Assembly: GCA_019237115.1 (NCBI GenBank)
Contig: JAFAHS010000068.1
Location: 37,251-101,250 of the forward strand
Source of the DNA: Deltaproteobacteria bacterium
GTDB taxonomy: Bacteria; Desulfobacterota; Binatia; Binatales; Binataceae
DNA length: 64,000 nucleotides
Direction: 5' to 3'
Shown: piece by piece, positions 7,765 to 15,628 of the stretch
Layout of the letters: every line of letters begins with the position of its first letter
Numbering within the stretch: the stretch's first letter is position 1
Notes under the pieces: model-generated
What the model saw: the letters and a program-made list of their open reading frames with translations, nothing else
Database searches by the model: none
Told to the model about the DNA's origin: nothing
Position numbers and translations under genes: made by a program

Positions 7765-8289
7765 ATGGAAGGCAAAGGACACATAAGCGATGACCAGGTC
7801 GAGTCGCGGCATCCGAGCCGAAAGCGCACTCTCCATCGATTCTTTCAACTGGGCATATTCGTCAAGGGAGTGGACGGTGGCCTCGAGCTAGTGGGCGGGC
7901 TTCTGCTCTTGTTTCTTACTCCGGCTACGATAAGCGGGATCCTTTCCTTTTTTATTGGAGGAGAACTGAAAGAGGATCCGACCGACCTTGTCGCAAACCT
8001 CCTTCTCCACACCACTGGACGGGTTGTTCAGGCCAAGGTGTCAGCGAGCGTGTTCCTCATCGTCCACGGAGCGGTAAAATTGTTGCTAGTCGCCGGACTT
8101 GCCGCCAATAGACTTTGGTCATACCCGACGGCCATTGCGGTGTTTGCCGGGTTCACTATCTATCAGATCTTCCAACTCTGGCATCAACGGTCTCTGTTCC
8201 TAGCAACGGTCACGGTCCTGGACGTGATCGTCATCCTGCTAGTCCTTGAAGAATACAGGCAGGTAAAGATGGCCAGCCTTGCGCTCTGA
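7765..8289 (+). CDS. DUF2127-family integral membrane protein
   Basis: About 174 residues: a short polar N-terminus (HPSRKRTLHRFFQLGIFVKGVDGGLELVGGLLL) and four hydrophobic helices, including VHGAVKLLLVAGL and the YQIFQLWHQRSLFLATVTVLDVIVI segment typical of DUF2127. Molecular function is unknown. The ATG at 7765 is preferred to one 25 codons upstream, which adds unrelated residues; neither start has a strong ribosome-binding site. The next gene is in the same direction 124 bases on. Confidence 0.72.
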   Translation: MEGKGHISDDQVESRHPSRKRTLHRFFQLGIFVKGVDGGLELVGGLLLLFLTPATISGILSFFIGGELKEDPTDLVANLLLHTTGRVVQAKVSASVFLIVHGAVKLLLVAGLAANRLWSYPTAIAVFAGFTIYQIFQLWHQRSLFLATVTVLDVIVILLVLEEYRQVKMASLAL

Positions 8290-8413
8290 AAACGCGTTGA
8301 TATCCTGCGCAAAGCGGCGCTCTCGTTGCCATTCCCTGTATCGGCTCGGAAGTCGCATGCGTGGAGCAGCGACGAGAAAAGAGGCGGCCTCTTGGGAAGG
8401 TCCGACTAGACTC

Positions 8414-10207
8414 ATGCGTCGAGGCTTATTGATCACGGGAATCGCGGCAGCGCTGCTAGGGAGCGTTATTGTTTGCCGCGTTTGGGCAGAACGGCCGTCA
8501 CCATTGCCGCTGTCGCCGTCGGCATCGTCGTCGGCAGTTTATGACCCATACCCGTCCGGCATTCTTCCATCGGATTTGGATTCGGAGATAGTAAGGGTCC
8601 AGAACGAAATTCGGACCATTTTCAATAAGACAATTGCTGAGTGGCACGCCTTGCCGGCGCCTAAGTCCCCGGGCAGCCCACCTACGCACCGGGGCACCGG
8701 TTACATGGAAATGGAGATGCTCGGCAAGCTCTTGAATTTCGACTTGAACATCTCTCCTTTCAGAAACCGGGCGTGCGCCTCCTGCCACATGCCGTACGCG
8801 GGGTTTAGCGGACCGATCCAATCCGTGAATCTGACGATGGTCGCCTATCCGGGTACTGCACACTACAGGGCCGGAAAGCGCACAGCTCAGCGCTATACGT
8901 ATTCACCGGATTTCCCCGTCCTTGAATACAACTCGGCGCAGGCCGCGTTTTTTGGAGGCAACTTCTTTGACGCGCGCTCGACGGGATACTTACTGCAGAG
9001 CGCCGACGCTGAACAGGGGCAGCATCCTCCGGTCGATACCCAGGAAATGGGTTTCCCTGATGCGGCCTGTATCGCCTACCGATTATCTACGGCAGTGTAC
9101 CGTCCCCTGTTTGAGCGGGTATGGGGCAGTTCGTTCAATATCAAGTGGCCCGCTGACACCGAACAGATTTGCAACACTCCTGGTGGGGCGAAGGTATTCG
9201 GCACCAGCACAATGCCGGTGGCGCTCAAGCCTGAAGATCGCACCAAGGCGAACGACATCTTCGACCACTGGGGCCAGTCTATTTCCAAATACGAACGATC
9301 ATTGCAAATAAGTGCCTTCTCGTCGAAATTCGACGCCTTCTTGGCGGGCAAGTACAAAATGACCGCGGACGAGATGTCGGGCTACCAACTGTTCAACGGC
9401 AAGGGCAACTGCAACTCCTGCCATCTCGACGGATTGTCGACTACCCTGAAGTCGAGTCAGACTGATACCGGCGCTCCAGCCGAGACAAGGCCTTTGTTCA
9501 CCTGCTTCGGCTATGCCAATCTCGGCCTGCCTCTTAATCCTCGAGTTGCGTTGTTTTATCAAACCACGCCGGATGGGTACGGCTTTACGCCTAACCCTTA
9601 CGGTTTCGGCTACAGGGATTTAGGGGTAGGCACGTTTCTGAGAAGTGGCTTCGGTTCCGCTCCTAATCCGAACTCGGATTGGATACCGTTGGCGCCGAAA
9701 TCAGACGGTCAGATGCAGACGACCACCGCACGGGATGTGGCGATGACGCCGCCACAGTGTCCCAGTACCGAGGCACCGGGTCCCTACTTCCAGAAAGAGT
9801 TCTTTCACAACGGCTACATCAAAAGCCTGAAACAACTGGTCCACTTCTACAATACCAGGGACCTGTACGCATACCCGGTTACTTCGGGACATTGTCCACC
9901 CGGTAAAACGGAAAAGGTCGATTGTTGGCCGATGCCAGAGGTGCCCGATAACATCGACATGACGTCGGGCAATCTCGGTTTGACAGACCGAGAGGAAAAT
10001 CAGATCGTGGCTTTCCTGGAAACACTGACCGACGGTTACACGACGCCCTACCCGGACGCGAATACCTATACGGGTAGGTGCTCATCGGGCGGCGACGCCT
10101 CCACGCAAGGCAACGGGTTGCTGATGCCCGCTCCGGAACCACTTCCGCCCTGCGCGCGGGCTATATGCGGGATCGCGCCGACACCCGGACCGAGCCCGAT
10201 TCCGTAA
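8414..10207 (+). CDS. Di-haem cytochrome c peroxidase/MauG-family secreted protein
   Basis: 597 residues with an N-terminal export signal (MRRGLLITGIAAALLGSVIVCRVWA). Two c-type haem sites are visible: CASCH in FRNRACASCHMPYAGFSG and CNSCH in NGKGNCNSCHLDG. GKLLNFDLNISPFRNRACASCH is the peroxidase signature, and LKQLVHFYNTRD with FLETLTDGY is its end. The protein is longer than typical CcpA (about 330 residues), as in the larger MauG-like group. It probably acts in the periplasm on peroxide or as an electron-transfer oxidase. ATG 8414 has GGAAGG about 13 bases upstream; the longer open frame before it overlaps the DUF2127 gene and is not family-like. Confidence 0.85.
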   Translation: MRRGLLITGIAAALLGSVIVCRVWAERPSPLPLSPSASSSAVYDPYPSGILPSDLDSEIVRVQNEIRTIFNKTIAEWHALPAPKSPGSPPTHRGTGYMEMEMLGKLLNFDLNISPFRNRACASCHMPYAGFSGPIQSVNLTMVAYPGTAHYRAGKRTAQRYTYSPDFPVLEYNSAQAAFFGGNFFDARSTGYLLQSADAEQGQHPPVDTQEMGFPDAACIAYRLSTAVYRPLFERVWGSSFNIKWPADTEQICNTPGGAKVFGTSTMPVALKPEDRTKANDIFDHWGQSISKYERSLQISAFSSKFDAFLAGKYKMTADEMSGYQLFNGKGNCNSCHLDGLSTTLKSSQTDTGAPAETRPLFTCFGYANLGLPLNPRVALFYQTTPDGYGFTPNPYGFGYRDLGVGTFLRSGFGSAPNPNSDWIPLAPKSDGQMQTTTARDVAMTPPQCPSTEAPGPYFQKEFFHNGYIKSLKQLVHFYNTRDLYAYPVTSGHCPPGKTEKVDCWPMPEVPDNIDMTSGNLGLTDREENQIVAFLETLTDGYTTPYPDANTYTGRCSSGGDASTQGNGLLMPAPEPLPPCARAICGIAPTPGPSPIP

Positions 10208-10418
10208 AACAAAAAACAAGATGCTAAAGGCGCAGGAATCGGGTGAATCTACAGTGAAAACCGCGAAAGCGATAAAGTGTTTCAGATCTGAGAAATGACA
10301 TGTCTAAAGGGCTAGGCTCAAATGTTTTGAATGCTGCTCTCCAGAACTGAGGCCCCCACTCGCTCTTCCTTTCTGAGCAATTCTGGAAAGGAACCACTTA
10401 AAAATTAGGAACGATCCC

Positions 10419-11050
10419 ATGAACGTTCTACACATTCAGTCATCACCGCGAGCCGACAAATCAAACTCTATCGCACTGACCAAAGCCTTTCTTTTGGCTT
10501 CCAGGAAGGTCCTCCCCACGATTGCTGAGGACGTCCTGAATATATGGGACGAGAATCTCCCCGAGTTCGACGCCGCATCGAAGCGCGAAGTACAAGGCCA
10601 TCAAGGACGAACCAATGACAGACACGGAATCGCATACATGGAGCCGGATTCAAGAATTGATGGGTCGCTTCCAACGAGCGAACCGAAGTGTCCTGGGCGT
10701 ACCGATGTGGAACTTCTCCATCCCATACAAGCTCAAGCAGTTGATCGATTTGACGGCTCAGCGCAATTACTTGTTCACATATGACGGCAAAGAATATGGG
10801 CCGTCCCTCAACATCCCTAAGGCGCTGGCCGTCTATACGCGGGGATCAACATATCGTGAGGGGACTTCAATACCTCCAAGCTTCTATCACCAGGCGCCCT
10901 ACATTGATTTTTTGGCTTCGCATGATAGGAGTGCATGAGGTTCGCAGCGTGATCGTGGATAACGCGTGGAATCTGAACGATGCCCAATCAGCAGCCAGCG
11001 TGGCTGCTGCCAAGCAAACGGTAGAACGAATAGCTGACGACTTCTGGTGA
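10419..11050 (+). pseudogene. azoR: FMN-dependent NADH-azoreductase (AzoR type), two frameshifts
   Basis: The frame starting MNVLHIQSSPRADKSNSIAL (flavodoxin-like FMN site) runs to ENLPEFDAASKR. The sequence then continues in another frame from about 10585 (AKYKAIKDEPMTDTESHTWSRIQEL, VLGVPMWNFSIPYKLKQLID, LTAQRNYLFTYDGKEYGP, KALAVYTRGSTY, APYIDF). It changes frame again at a run of six T (10908-10913) to WLRMIGVHEVRSVIVDNAWN and ends at 11050. Together the pieces cover a complete roughly 205-residue AzoR, with a ribosome-binding site (AAAGGAACC, about 30 bases upstream) of doubtful spacing. Either a recent pseudogene or, at the T6 run, a sequencing error. Confidence 0.8.
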
Positions 11051-11111
11051 TGGTCCGGGTCCAACGGAAGCCTCTAAGGTCAGTTTTTTTCACGAATGGA
11101 TCATTGGGATC

Positions 11112-11585
11112 ATGACAAGCTCGTTTTTGAAGCTCGCGATTGTCGCAACGGTTAGCTGCCTGGTCTCGTCGAGCACAACGCTTGCTCAGCTGCCTCCTTA
11201 TTCCCAAAAGGTCACGGCCGTCGAATTCATCCAGCGGCCAGCGCTCGAATTGGCGCGCGCCGATTTCGCGGTCATCCGATGGACCACTAACAACCCCGGC
11301 GGGTCGGACCAACATTTTGGGGTAGTGCAATACGGAAAGGATCCAAAGCAGCTGAGCCAAAGAGCAAAATCTCAAATCAGGCTCAACCGGGGGCATAGAG
11401 AGACGATTTTCCGTGTGCGCTTGAGCGGACTGGAGGCCTCAACGACCTATTACTACACAGTGGCTTCAATGGATGGCAGTGGCAGATGCGACGGGAAGAC
11501 GAGCCCTATGAGCCAGTTCACCACTCCAGGGCCGGGCGAGAGATTCGTCGCTTACCCAACGCGACTTGTTGCGACACCGAAATAG
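11112..11585 (+). CDS. Secreted fibronectin-III / phosphatase-N-like domain protein
   Basis: 157 residues: signal peptide (MTSSFLKLAIVATVSCLVSSSTTLAQ) and one beta-sandwich domain with RADFAVIRWTTNNPGGSDQHFGVVQYG, FRVRLSGLEASTTYYYTVASMDG and SPMSQFTTPGPGE. This matches the FnIII-like domain found at the N-terminus of purple-acid-phosphatase-type proteins. No catalytic domain follows, so it is a stand-alone extracytoplasmic domain of unknown role. The ORF is intact although broken genes lie on both sides. Confidence 0.65.
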   Translation: MTSSFLKLAIVATVSCLVSSSTTLAQLPPYSQKVTAVEFIQRPALELARADFAVIRWTTNNPGGSDQHFGVVQYGKDPKQLSQRAKSQIRLNRGHRETIFRVRLSGLEASTTYYYTVASMDGSGRCDGKTSPMSQFTTPGPGERFVAYPTRLVATPK

Positions 11586-11824
11586 CAACAGCTCTTGCGT
11601 TCCGTTTTGACGATCAAGGGAGAGGAAAAAGGCAGGACCGGCAGGTGTTGCAGCGGAAGGATCGGTTCTGACAAACCCTCCACCAATCCGCGAATTTGCG
11701 AAAACGAACGCGGCTGCTCCGAACATGGCCGCGGACGCCAACGGGAGCGGGCACTGCATGACGATCCTGCCGTGGAGGCTTCCATGCCTCACGGCGGTGA
11801 CGCCCGGAAACCAAGGTCGCATCG

Positions 11825-12324
11825 ACATTCGGTTTTGCGAATGTCGGCCTCGTTTGAACCCGCCGTTGTGGGAGAAATTACGGACGAACAGTTCGATCGG
11901 ACTTTCGACATCCAGCCTCAAAGGACGGTTGTTCAAAGTAAGGAAAGCTTTGCTTCTGGTTCACGACGGCGGATCGATTCATCTGAACGCCGCGATCCCG
12001 GCGTTCAAAGACAACCCTGCGTCGACCTGTACAGCGCGACCAAGGCGGCGGTACGGTATTTCGCGGGCACGTGGACGATGGATTTGAAGAAACGTAAAAT
12101 CCTTGTAAACCCGCTCAGCCCGGTCCGGTTAACACACCCGCCTGTGACCGATTGGTGCGGTGGCCAGCGGGTCAGCGGATGTTGGCGAACATCGTAAGCA
12201 GGTTCCTGATGGGTCGCTTCGGCACACCGATGAAATGGTCAGTGCGGCGCTCTTGCTCGCGTACGACAGCACGTTTGTCACCGGCGCTGGGCTATTCGTC
12301 GACGGCGGCCCTGCCCAAATCTGA
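11825..12324 (+). pseudogene. SDR-family oxidoreductase relic with several frameshifts
   Basis: Family sequence appears in changing frames: FEPAVVGEITDEQFDRTFDI, then HDGGSIHLNAAIPAFKDNPA, YSATKAAVRYFAGTWTMDLK (catalytic YxxxK), ILVNPLSPVRL, then SRFLMGRFGTP, ALLLAYDSTFVTGAGLFVDGG and a stop at 12322-12324. The order is right for the second half of a classical SDR, but at least four frame changes separate the blocks. The N-terminal Gly-rich motif is not recognisable upstream. Confidence 0.72.
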
Positions 12325-12399
12325 GTGCCGGAACGGTTCGTAGTTACCATCCGTCGCGAAACGCTGTCATCCATATTGCGAAGCTGCCATGCGCGGGAA

Positions 12400-12560
12400 T
12401 TGCCGAAACGATAGCTGGTTTAGTAATCGGTGTACTGCCAAGAGCGTCGGGAGGCCCGACCAGAGTGCTCAGATGATCACGTTTCTCGCATCCAACGCAT
12501 CGTTTAGCAGCGGTGCAACTTTTGCCGGCGACGCAACAAAACGGCGCGATAGGGGTTTCG
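12400..12560 (+). pseudogene. Second SDR tail relic
   Basis: QMITFLASNASFSSGATFAGD reads like the last part of an SDR (xxFLASDxSSFVTGATFxVDGG), with the preceding codons (GRPDQSA) matching the usual R..xPxEIA stretch only loosely. It is a different sequence from the relic ending at 12324, so two SDR genes died next to each other. It ends just upstream of the intact VOC gene. Confidence 0.45.
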
Positions 12561-12605
12561 GCTTCGGTCAACGAATACGAAGAGGAATTACTCAGGAGGT
12601 AAGTG

Positions 12606-13058
12606 ATGGCTCGCGGAGGCGTCAACCATATTGCCCTGACGGTCAGTGACCTGGAAAGCTCGAGCACATTTTACGACAAGATCTTTACTTTCATAGGATT
12701 AAAACGCGTCGAAGTTCCGGAATCCACTCAGCAGGCGATGAAGACCCGACTCCGGACGTGGGTCGGACCAGGCTACTCGATATCGATCCGTCCGTCGAAG
12801 GGTGAGTTCGCGCGCAGGGTACACGATCGAAACGCTCCGGGATTTAACCATTTGGCCTTTACTGCCGAGAACCGATCGGAGGTTGAGAAACTGTACGAGT
12901 TGTTGAAGGAAATAGGAGCGACAATCCTCGATGCTCCCTTCGAGTATCCGTATTCCCCCGGATACTTCGCGGTCTATTTCGCCGATCCTGACGGTTTAAA
13001 ATTCGAATTCGCTCACGCACCCGGATATGACCGCTATCGGGCAGAACCTGACGAGTGA
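12606..13058 (+). CDS. VOC-family (glyoxalase/dioxygenase fold) protein
   Basis: 150 residues with two beta-alpha-beta-beta-beta units: GVNHIALTVSDLESSSTFYDKI begins the first, GFNHLAFTAENRSEVEKLYELL the second, and YFAVYFADPDGLKFEFAHAPGY ends it. His in NHIAL and NHLAF and Glu in KFEF occupy the usual metal-ligand positions. The start is set by AGGAGG six bases before ATG 12606; a GTG one codon earlier is too close. The substrate is unknown. It is among the few intact genes in the decayed 10-13 kb stretch. Confidence 0.85.
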   Translation: MARGGVNHIALTVSDLESSSTFYDKIFTFIGLKRVEVPESTQQAMKTRLRTWVGPGYSISIRPSKGEFARRVHDRNAPGFNHLAFTAENRSEVEKLYELLKEIGATILDAPFEYPYSPGYFAVYFADPDGLKFEFAHAPGYDRYRAEPDE

Positions 13059-13307
13059 GGCCCCGCCCGACCACCAGGTCCTTGTCGTCATCGTGCCGCT
13101 CGGGTACCACAGACGGCGGGTGTTGGGAGACGGCGGATTCGCTCACCCAAGCGATTCGGCAGCGATTTCGAGAAAGACCGGGAGCCGGGTCCTAGTCCGG
13201 GCGTTCAACCAGCGCATAATGATTCCTCGGCGGCGACGTACCGGAGGAAAGCAAACGCCGCTTTAATCTCGCGAAGTATCGGACCTTGGCAGCGTCGGGT
13301 TATTTTG

Positions 13308-13832
13308 ATGTGGACAGTCGAAGCGCTGAAGGAATGGCACGACTTTTACGTTCTGGTAGGAACGGCAGGGGCGACTTTGCTCGGCTTGCTGTTCATTGCT
13401 GTTTCGCTCGGCGCCGGTTATCTGACCAAAGAGAGTCAATCGGCGACGCGCACGTTTATGAGCCCGGTAGTCATCCATTTCACTAGCGTTTTCTTCTTGT
13501 CTGCCCTCGCCTTATTTCCATCGCATCAGGCTAAATTCCTCGCCGTGCTAGTTGGTGCCACCGCTCTGATCGGTGCGATCATTTCCACCTACATCACGAT
13601 CCAAGTCGTGCGCACCGACATGACGAACTATCTCCAGGACTACTTGGCGTACGGCTTGTTACCAGGGGTCGGGTACCTCGTGCTGCTCGTGGCCGCCGTC
13701 TCGATCTATCTGCAAAAGGATTTTGGGCTGAATGCGCTAGCAGCGGCTCTTTTGCTGTTGGCGATCGCCAACATCCGCAACGCCTGGGACCTGACGCTCA
13801 CTATGGTCCTTCGGCACCAGCGAAATGATTAG
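13308..13832 (+). CDS. Small integral membrane protein, unrecognised family
   Basis: 174 residues with four clear hydrophobic helices: FYVLVGTAGATLLGLLFIAV, FTSVFFLSALALF, FLAVLVGATALIGAIIS and LPGVGYLVLLVAAVSIYL, with a fifth weaker one near the C-terminus. It begins MWTVEALKEWHDFYVLVGTA, a form I have seen in uncharacterised proteins of environmental bacteria. ATG 13308 is used; TTG directly before it is also possible. No neighbour suggests a role. Confidence 0.6.
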   Translation: MWTVEALKEWHDFYVLVGTAGATLLGLLFIAVSLGAGYLTKESQSATRTFMSPVVIHFTSVFFLSALALFPSHQAKFLAVLVGATALIGAIISTYITIQVVRTDMTNYLQDYLAYGLLPGVGYLVLLVAAVSIYLQKDFGLNALAAALLLLAIANIRNAWDLTLTMVLRHQRND

Positions 13833-14032
13833 CTGAGAGCGGTGAGCTGGTTGCATCCAGCAATTTGAGGCGCTATGCGGGATTGTCTCCGAGGAAGCTG
13901 TGGATGACTGAAAGACGGGATCACAGAGACTTGCGGCTCGTCGCCGATACCGCTCGTCGCGTTTCGAAGTGAACAATTCAAAACGCACGCGAGGGCGATC
14001 GCGACGTGTTCGCCAGTTCAGCTACTGACTTT

Positions 14033-14072
14033 TGGTCAGCAGTTTCTGGCTCAAATCCGAGGGGTCGGTCCA
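14033..14072 (+). other. tRNA-Thr 3'-half, att-like remnant (copy 2)
   Basis: TTGGTCAGCAG, then TCTGGCTCAAATCCGA and GGGGTCGGTCCA align base for base, with substitutions and a small gap, to copy 1 at 669-712. The order is the same: anticodon loop, T-arm, acceptor, CCA. It is more decayed than copy 1 and cannot fold as a tRNA. Both copies lie on the plus strand and are directly repeated about 13.4 kb apart. Confidence 0.5.
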
Positions 14073-14131
14073 GAGAATCCTGTGTCCCGCCGGGAGACAC
14101 AAGTTCCATAATGTACCGGCTACAATAGTCT
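14073..14131. mobile_element. Decayed IS481-like end next to tRNA remnant copy 2
   Basis: The bases after the CCA (CCTGTGTCCCGCCGGGAGACAC, then ATAATGTACCGGCTACAATAG) track those after copy 1, where the equivalent stretch is the end of an IS481-like element. The shared core is TGTACCGGCTACA. No transposase codons remain. From 14132 to 14385 nothing further is recognisable. Confidence 0.45.
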
Positions 14132-14385
14132 CTCCCACAGATGGCAGGAATCGTTGGTCTTTGTCTGTCCCGGCTCTTGCGCGATCAATGTTTGTTGCGC
14201 TCAGGGCGATTCCGGAATTACCGGGCCCTGTGCCTTGCTTTCGGCCTCCTTGATGACGTCGCGACCGGACTTGTTGAGATCGTCTTACTTCCCCCAATTC
14301 GCAACGCCCAGCTGTACGTATGACCGAGGCGGTGTAAGGGAGCCGGTGCATTGGCGGACGTGCTGGAACCGCGGGGCCTGGGGCG

Positions 14386-15168
14386 TCAAGCTGATCCCGC
14401 TATGCTGCCGGCACCCGCGAAGAAAACCAACGCGCGGACTTCTATGCTCTGACGCGCCTGCACCGGAGCAGCCATCGTGGGCAGGTCGAACGCGGTATGT
14501 GCGGTGACGCGGGCCTGGCTATTTTTGCTTGAGTCGAAACACTTGAAGAGCAGCACTTCACTCGTGGTCATCGCGGAAAAATAGTACCAACGGTGGTTGG
14601 GGTTGAAGTCGAACAGATAGACTTCGTGCTTGACCCCTTCTTCCGTGGGTATGAGGTCTGCGGCCGCGATACTTTGCGCATCACAGACTGCCAGCGGTGT
14701 GTCGAGCACAGGGCCTGTGATCGGCCGCCATACATTGATCACGGCGTAGCGCTCTTTCAGCAACGCCTCGGCTTCCAGAGGCAGATACAATCGCACGCGT
14801 TCCGGAGCTGACTTCTCAGTGTAGTCATCGTGCACGATTTTGACGGGCTGGCGCGCACCTTTCGCGGCGCGCTCGGCCTTCGAGGCGGAGCGCACGTCAT
14901 GTTCGAACGCGACCGCTCTTGCAGCCCCAGTGGTCTCCTTGAGGAGTTGTTCGACCTCCGGGTAGTAGACCGCACGCACTTCCGCCTCGTCGAAGAAATT
15001 TGTCGACGCGGTCTTGTGGCGACGTAATATAAATCCCTGCTGTTCCAAGGACAGCTGGTCGACGACGGCACGGGCATTGTGAATAGGCACCGACCTGCGA
15101 CCCGCGCCGGCCGTGGCGTAATTGAGATGAGCCTCGACATGTTCGAGCTTCTTGGTGACGATGCCCAT
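14386..15168 (-). CDS. CmcJ/NvfI-family oxidoreductase-like protein (copy 1)
   Basis: 260 residues, clearly related to the gene at 42566-43450. Shared blocks in order: RAVVDQLSLEQQGFILRRHKT, EVRAVYYPEVEQLL, VKIVHDDYTEKSAPERVR, YAVINVWRPITGPVLDTPLA, VCDAQSI, NPNHRWYYFSAM, EVLLFKCFDSS and ARVTAHTAFD. Members of this family (CmcJ of cephamycin synthesis, AsaB, NvfI-like) are tied to hydroxylation or desaturation in secondary metabolism and have His/Asp sites like Fe/oxoglutarate enzymes. The N-terminus lacks about 20 residues present in the other copy (after LNYATAGAG), so this copy may be weakened. It sits alone beside the att-like remnant. Confidence 0.75.
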   Translation of the reverse strand: MGIVTKKLEHVEAHLNYATAGAGRRSVPIHNARAVVDQLSLEQQGFILRRHKTASTNFFDEAEVRAVYYPEVEQLLKETTGAARAVAFEHDVRSASKAERAAKGARQPVKIVHDDYTEKSAPERVRLYLPLEAEALLKERYAVINVWRPITGPVLDTPLAVCDAQSIAAADLIPTEEGVKHEVYLFDFNPNHRWYYFSAMTTSEVLLFKCFDSSKNSQARVTAHTAFDLPTMAAPVQARQSIEVRALVFFAGAGSIAGSA

Positions 15169-15559
15169 GGTTTCGTAGTATCGCTCGGGGTTCCTTTCGG
15201 GCCTTCCAAACCCGATTCGTAATATAAGATCGAATGACTTTCCTCGCCAGGACTCGATCCGATTCCGTTCCGTGTTGTTGGCAGCCGTGCGCTATTACGC
15301 TGCCTCGAGCGCCTGACGTACGCCCTCGCCGACAAGAGGCTATCGAGCCGCACGATGGCGGCTCGCTTGAACGCATCGTGCTGTTCAGGAGTGGAGAATG
15401 ACGGCCTGGGTACGAGAGTCTGGGGCGCGGTCACAGCCGTCCGGCGATGCTCAGATGCGGACGCTGCCCTACGAAGAACTAGACCACGTAAGGATCACGG
15501 AGACCTTCCTCAACAACCCCACCAAGTTCCTGCGTCATCTTATCGGAACCAGCAGAGAA
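15169..15559. other. Intergenic region without a recognisable gene
   Basis: It lies between the divergent-facing end of the S53 gene and the upstream side of the CmcJ-like gene (both on minus), so it should contain the CmcJ-like promoter. Open frames here overlap without family-like sequence. A hairpin repeat follows at 15560. Confidence 0.4.
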
Positions 15560-15620
15560 TCCGCAGATTACGCAGATTTCACCGATACGGAAATGTGCGT
15601 GAATCTGCGCAACCTGCGGA
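15560..15620. repeat. Long inverted repeat, REP-like hairpin
   Basis: TCCGCAGATTACGCAGATTT (15560-15579, plus CAC) is mirrored by GTGAATCTGCGCAACCTGCGGA-type sequence at 15599-15620, with a 16-base loop. Each arm itself carries two CGCAGATT-like units. It ends 8 bases past the S53 stop codon. In the plus direction it is followed by a run of T, so it can act as a terminator that way; for the S53 transcript it is a 3' hairpin without a T tract. Related CGCAGATTACGCAGAT repeats occur in dispersed copies in many genomes. Confidence 0.65.
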
Positions 15621-15628
15621 CCTCTTTT

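Noticed and set aside
14132..14385. Faint coding look on the minus strand (NWGK..DDLNKSGRDVIKEAE).
   Set aside because: Too short and not assignable to a family with confidence.
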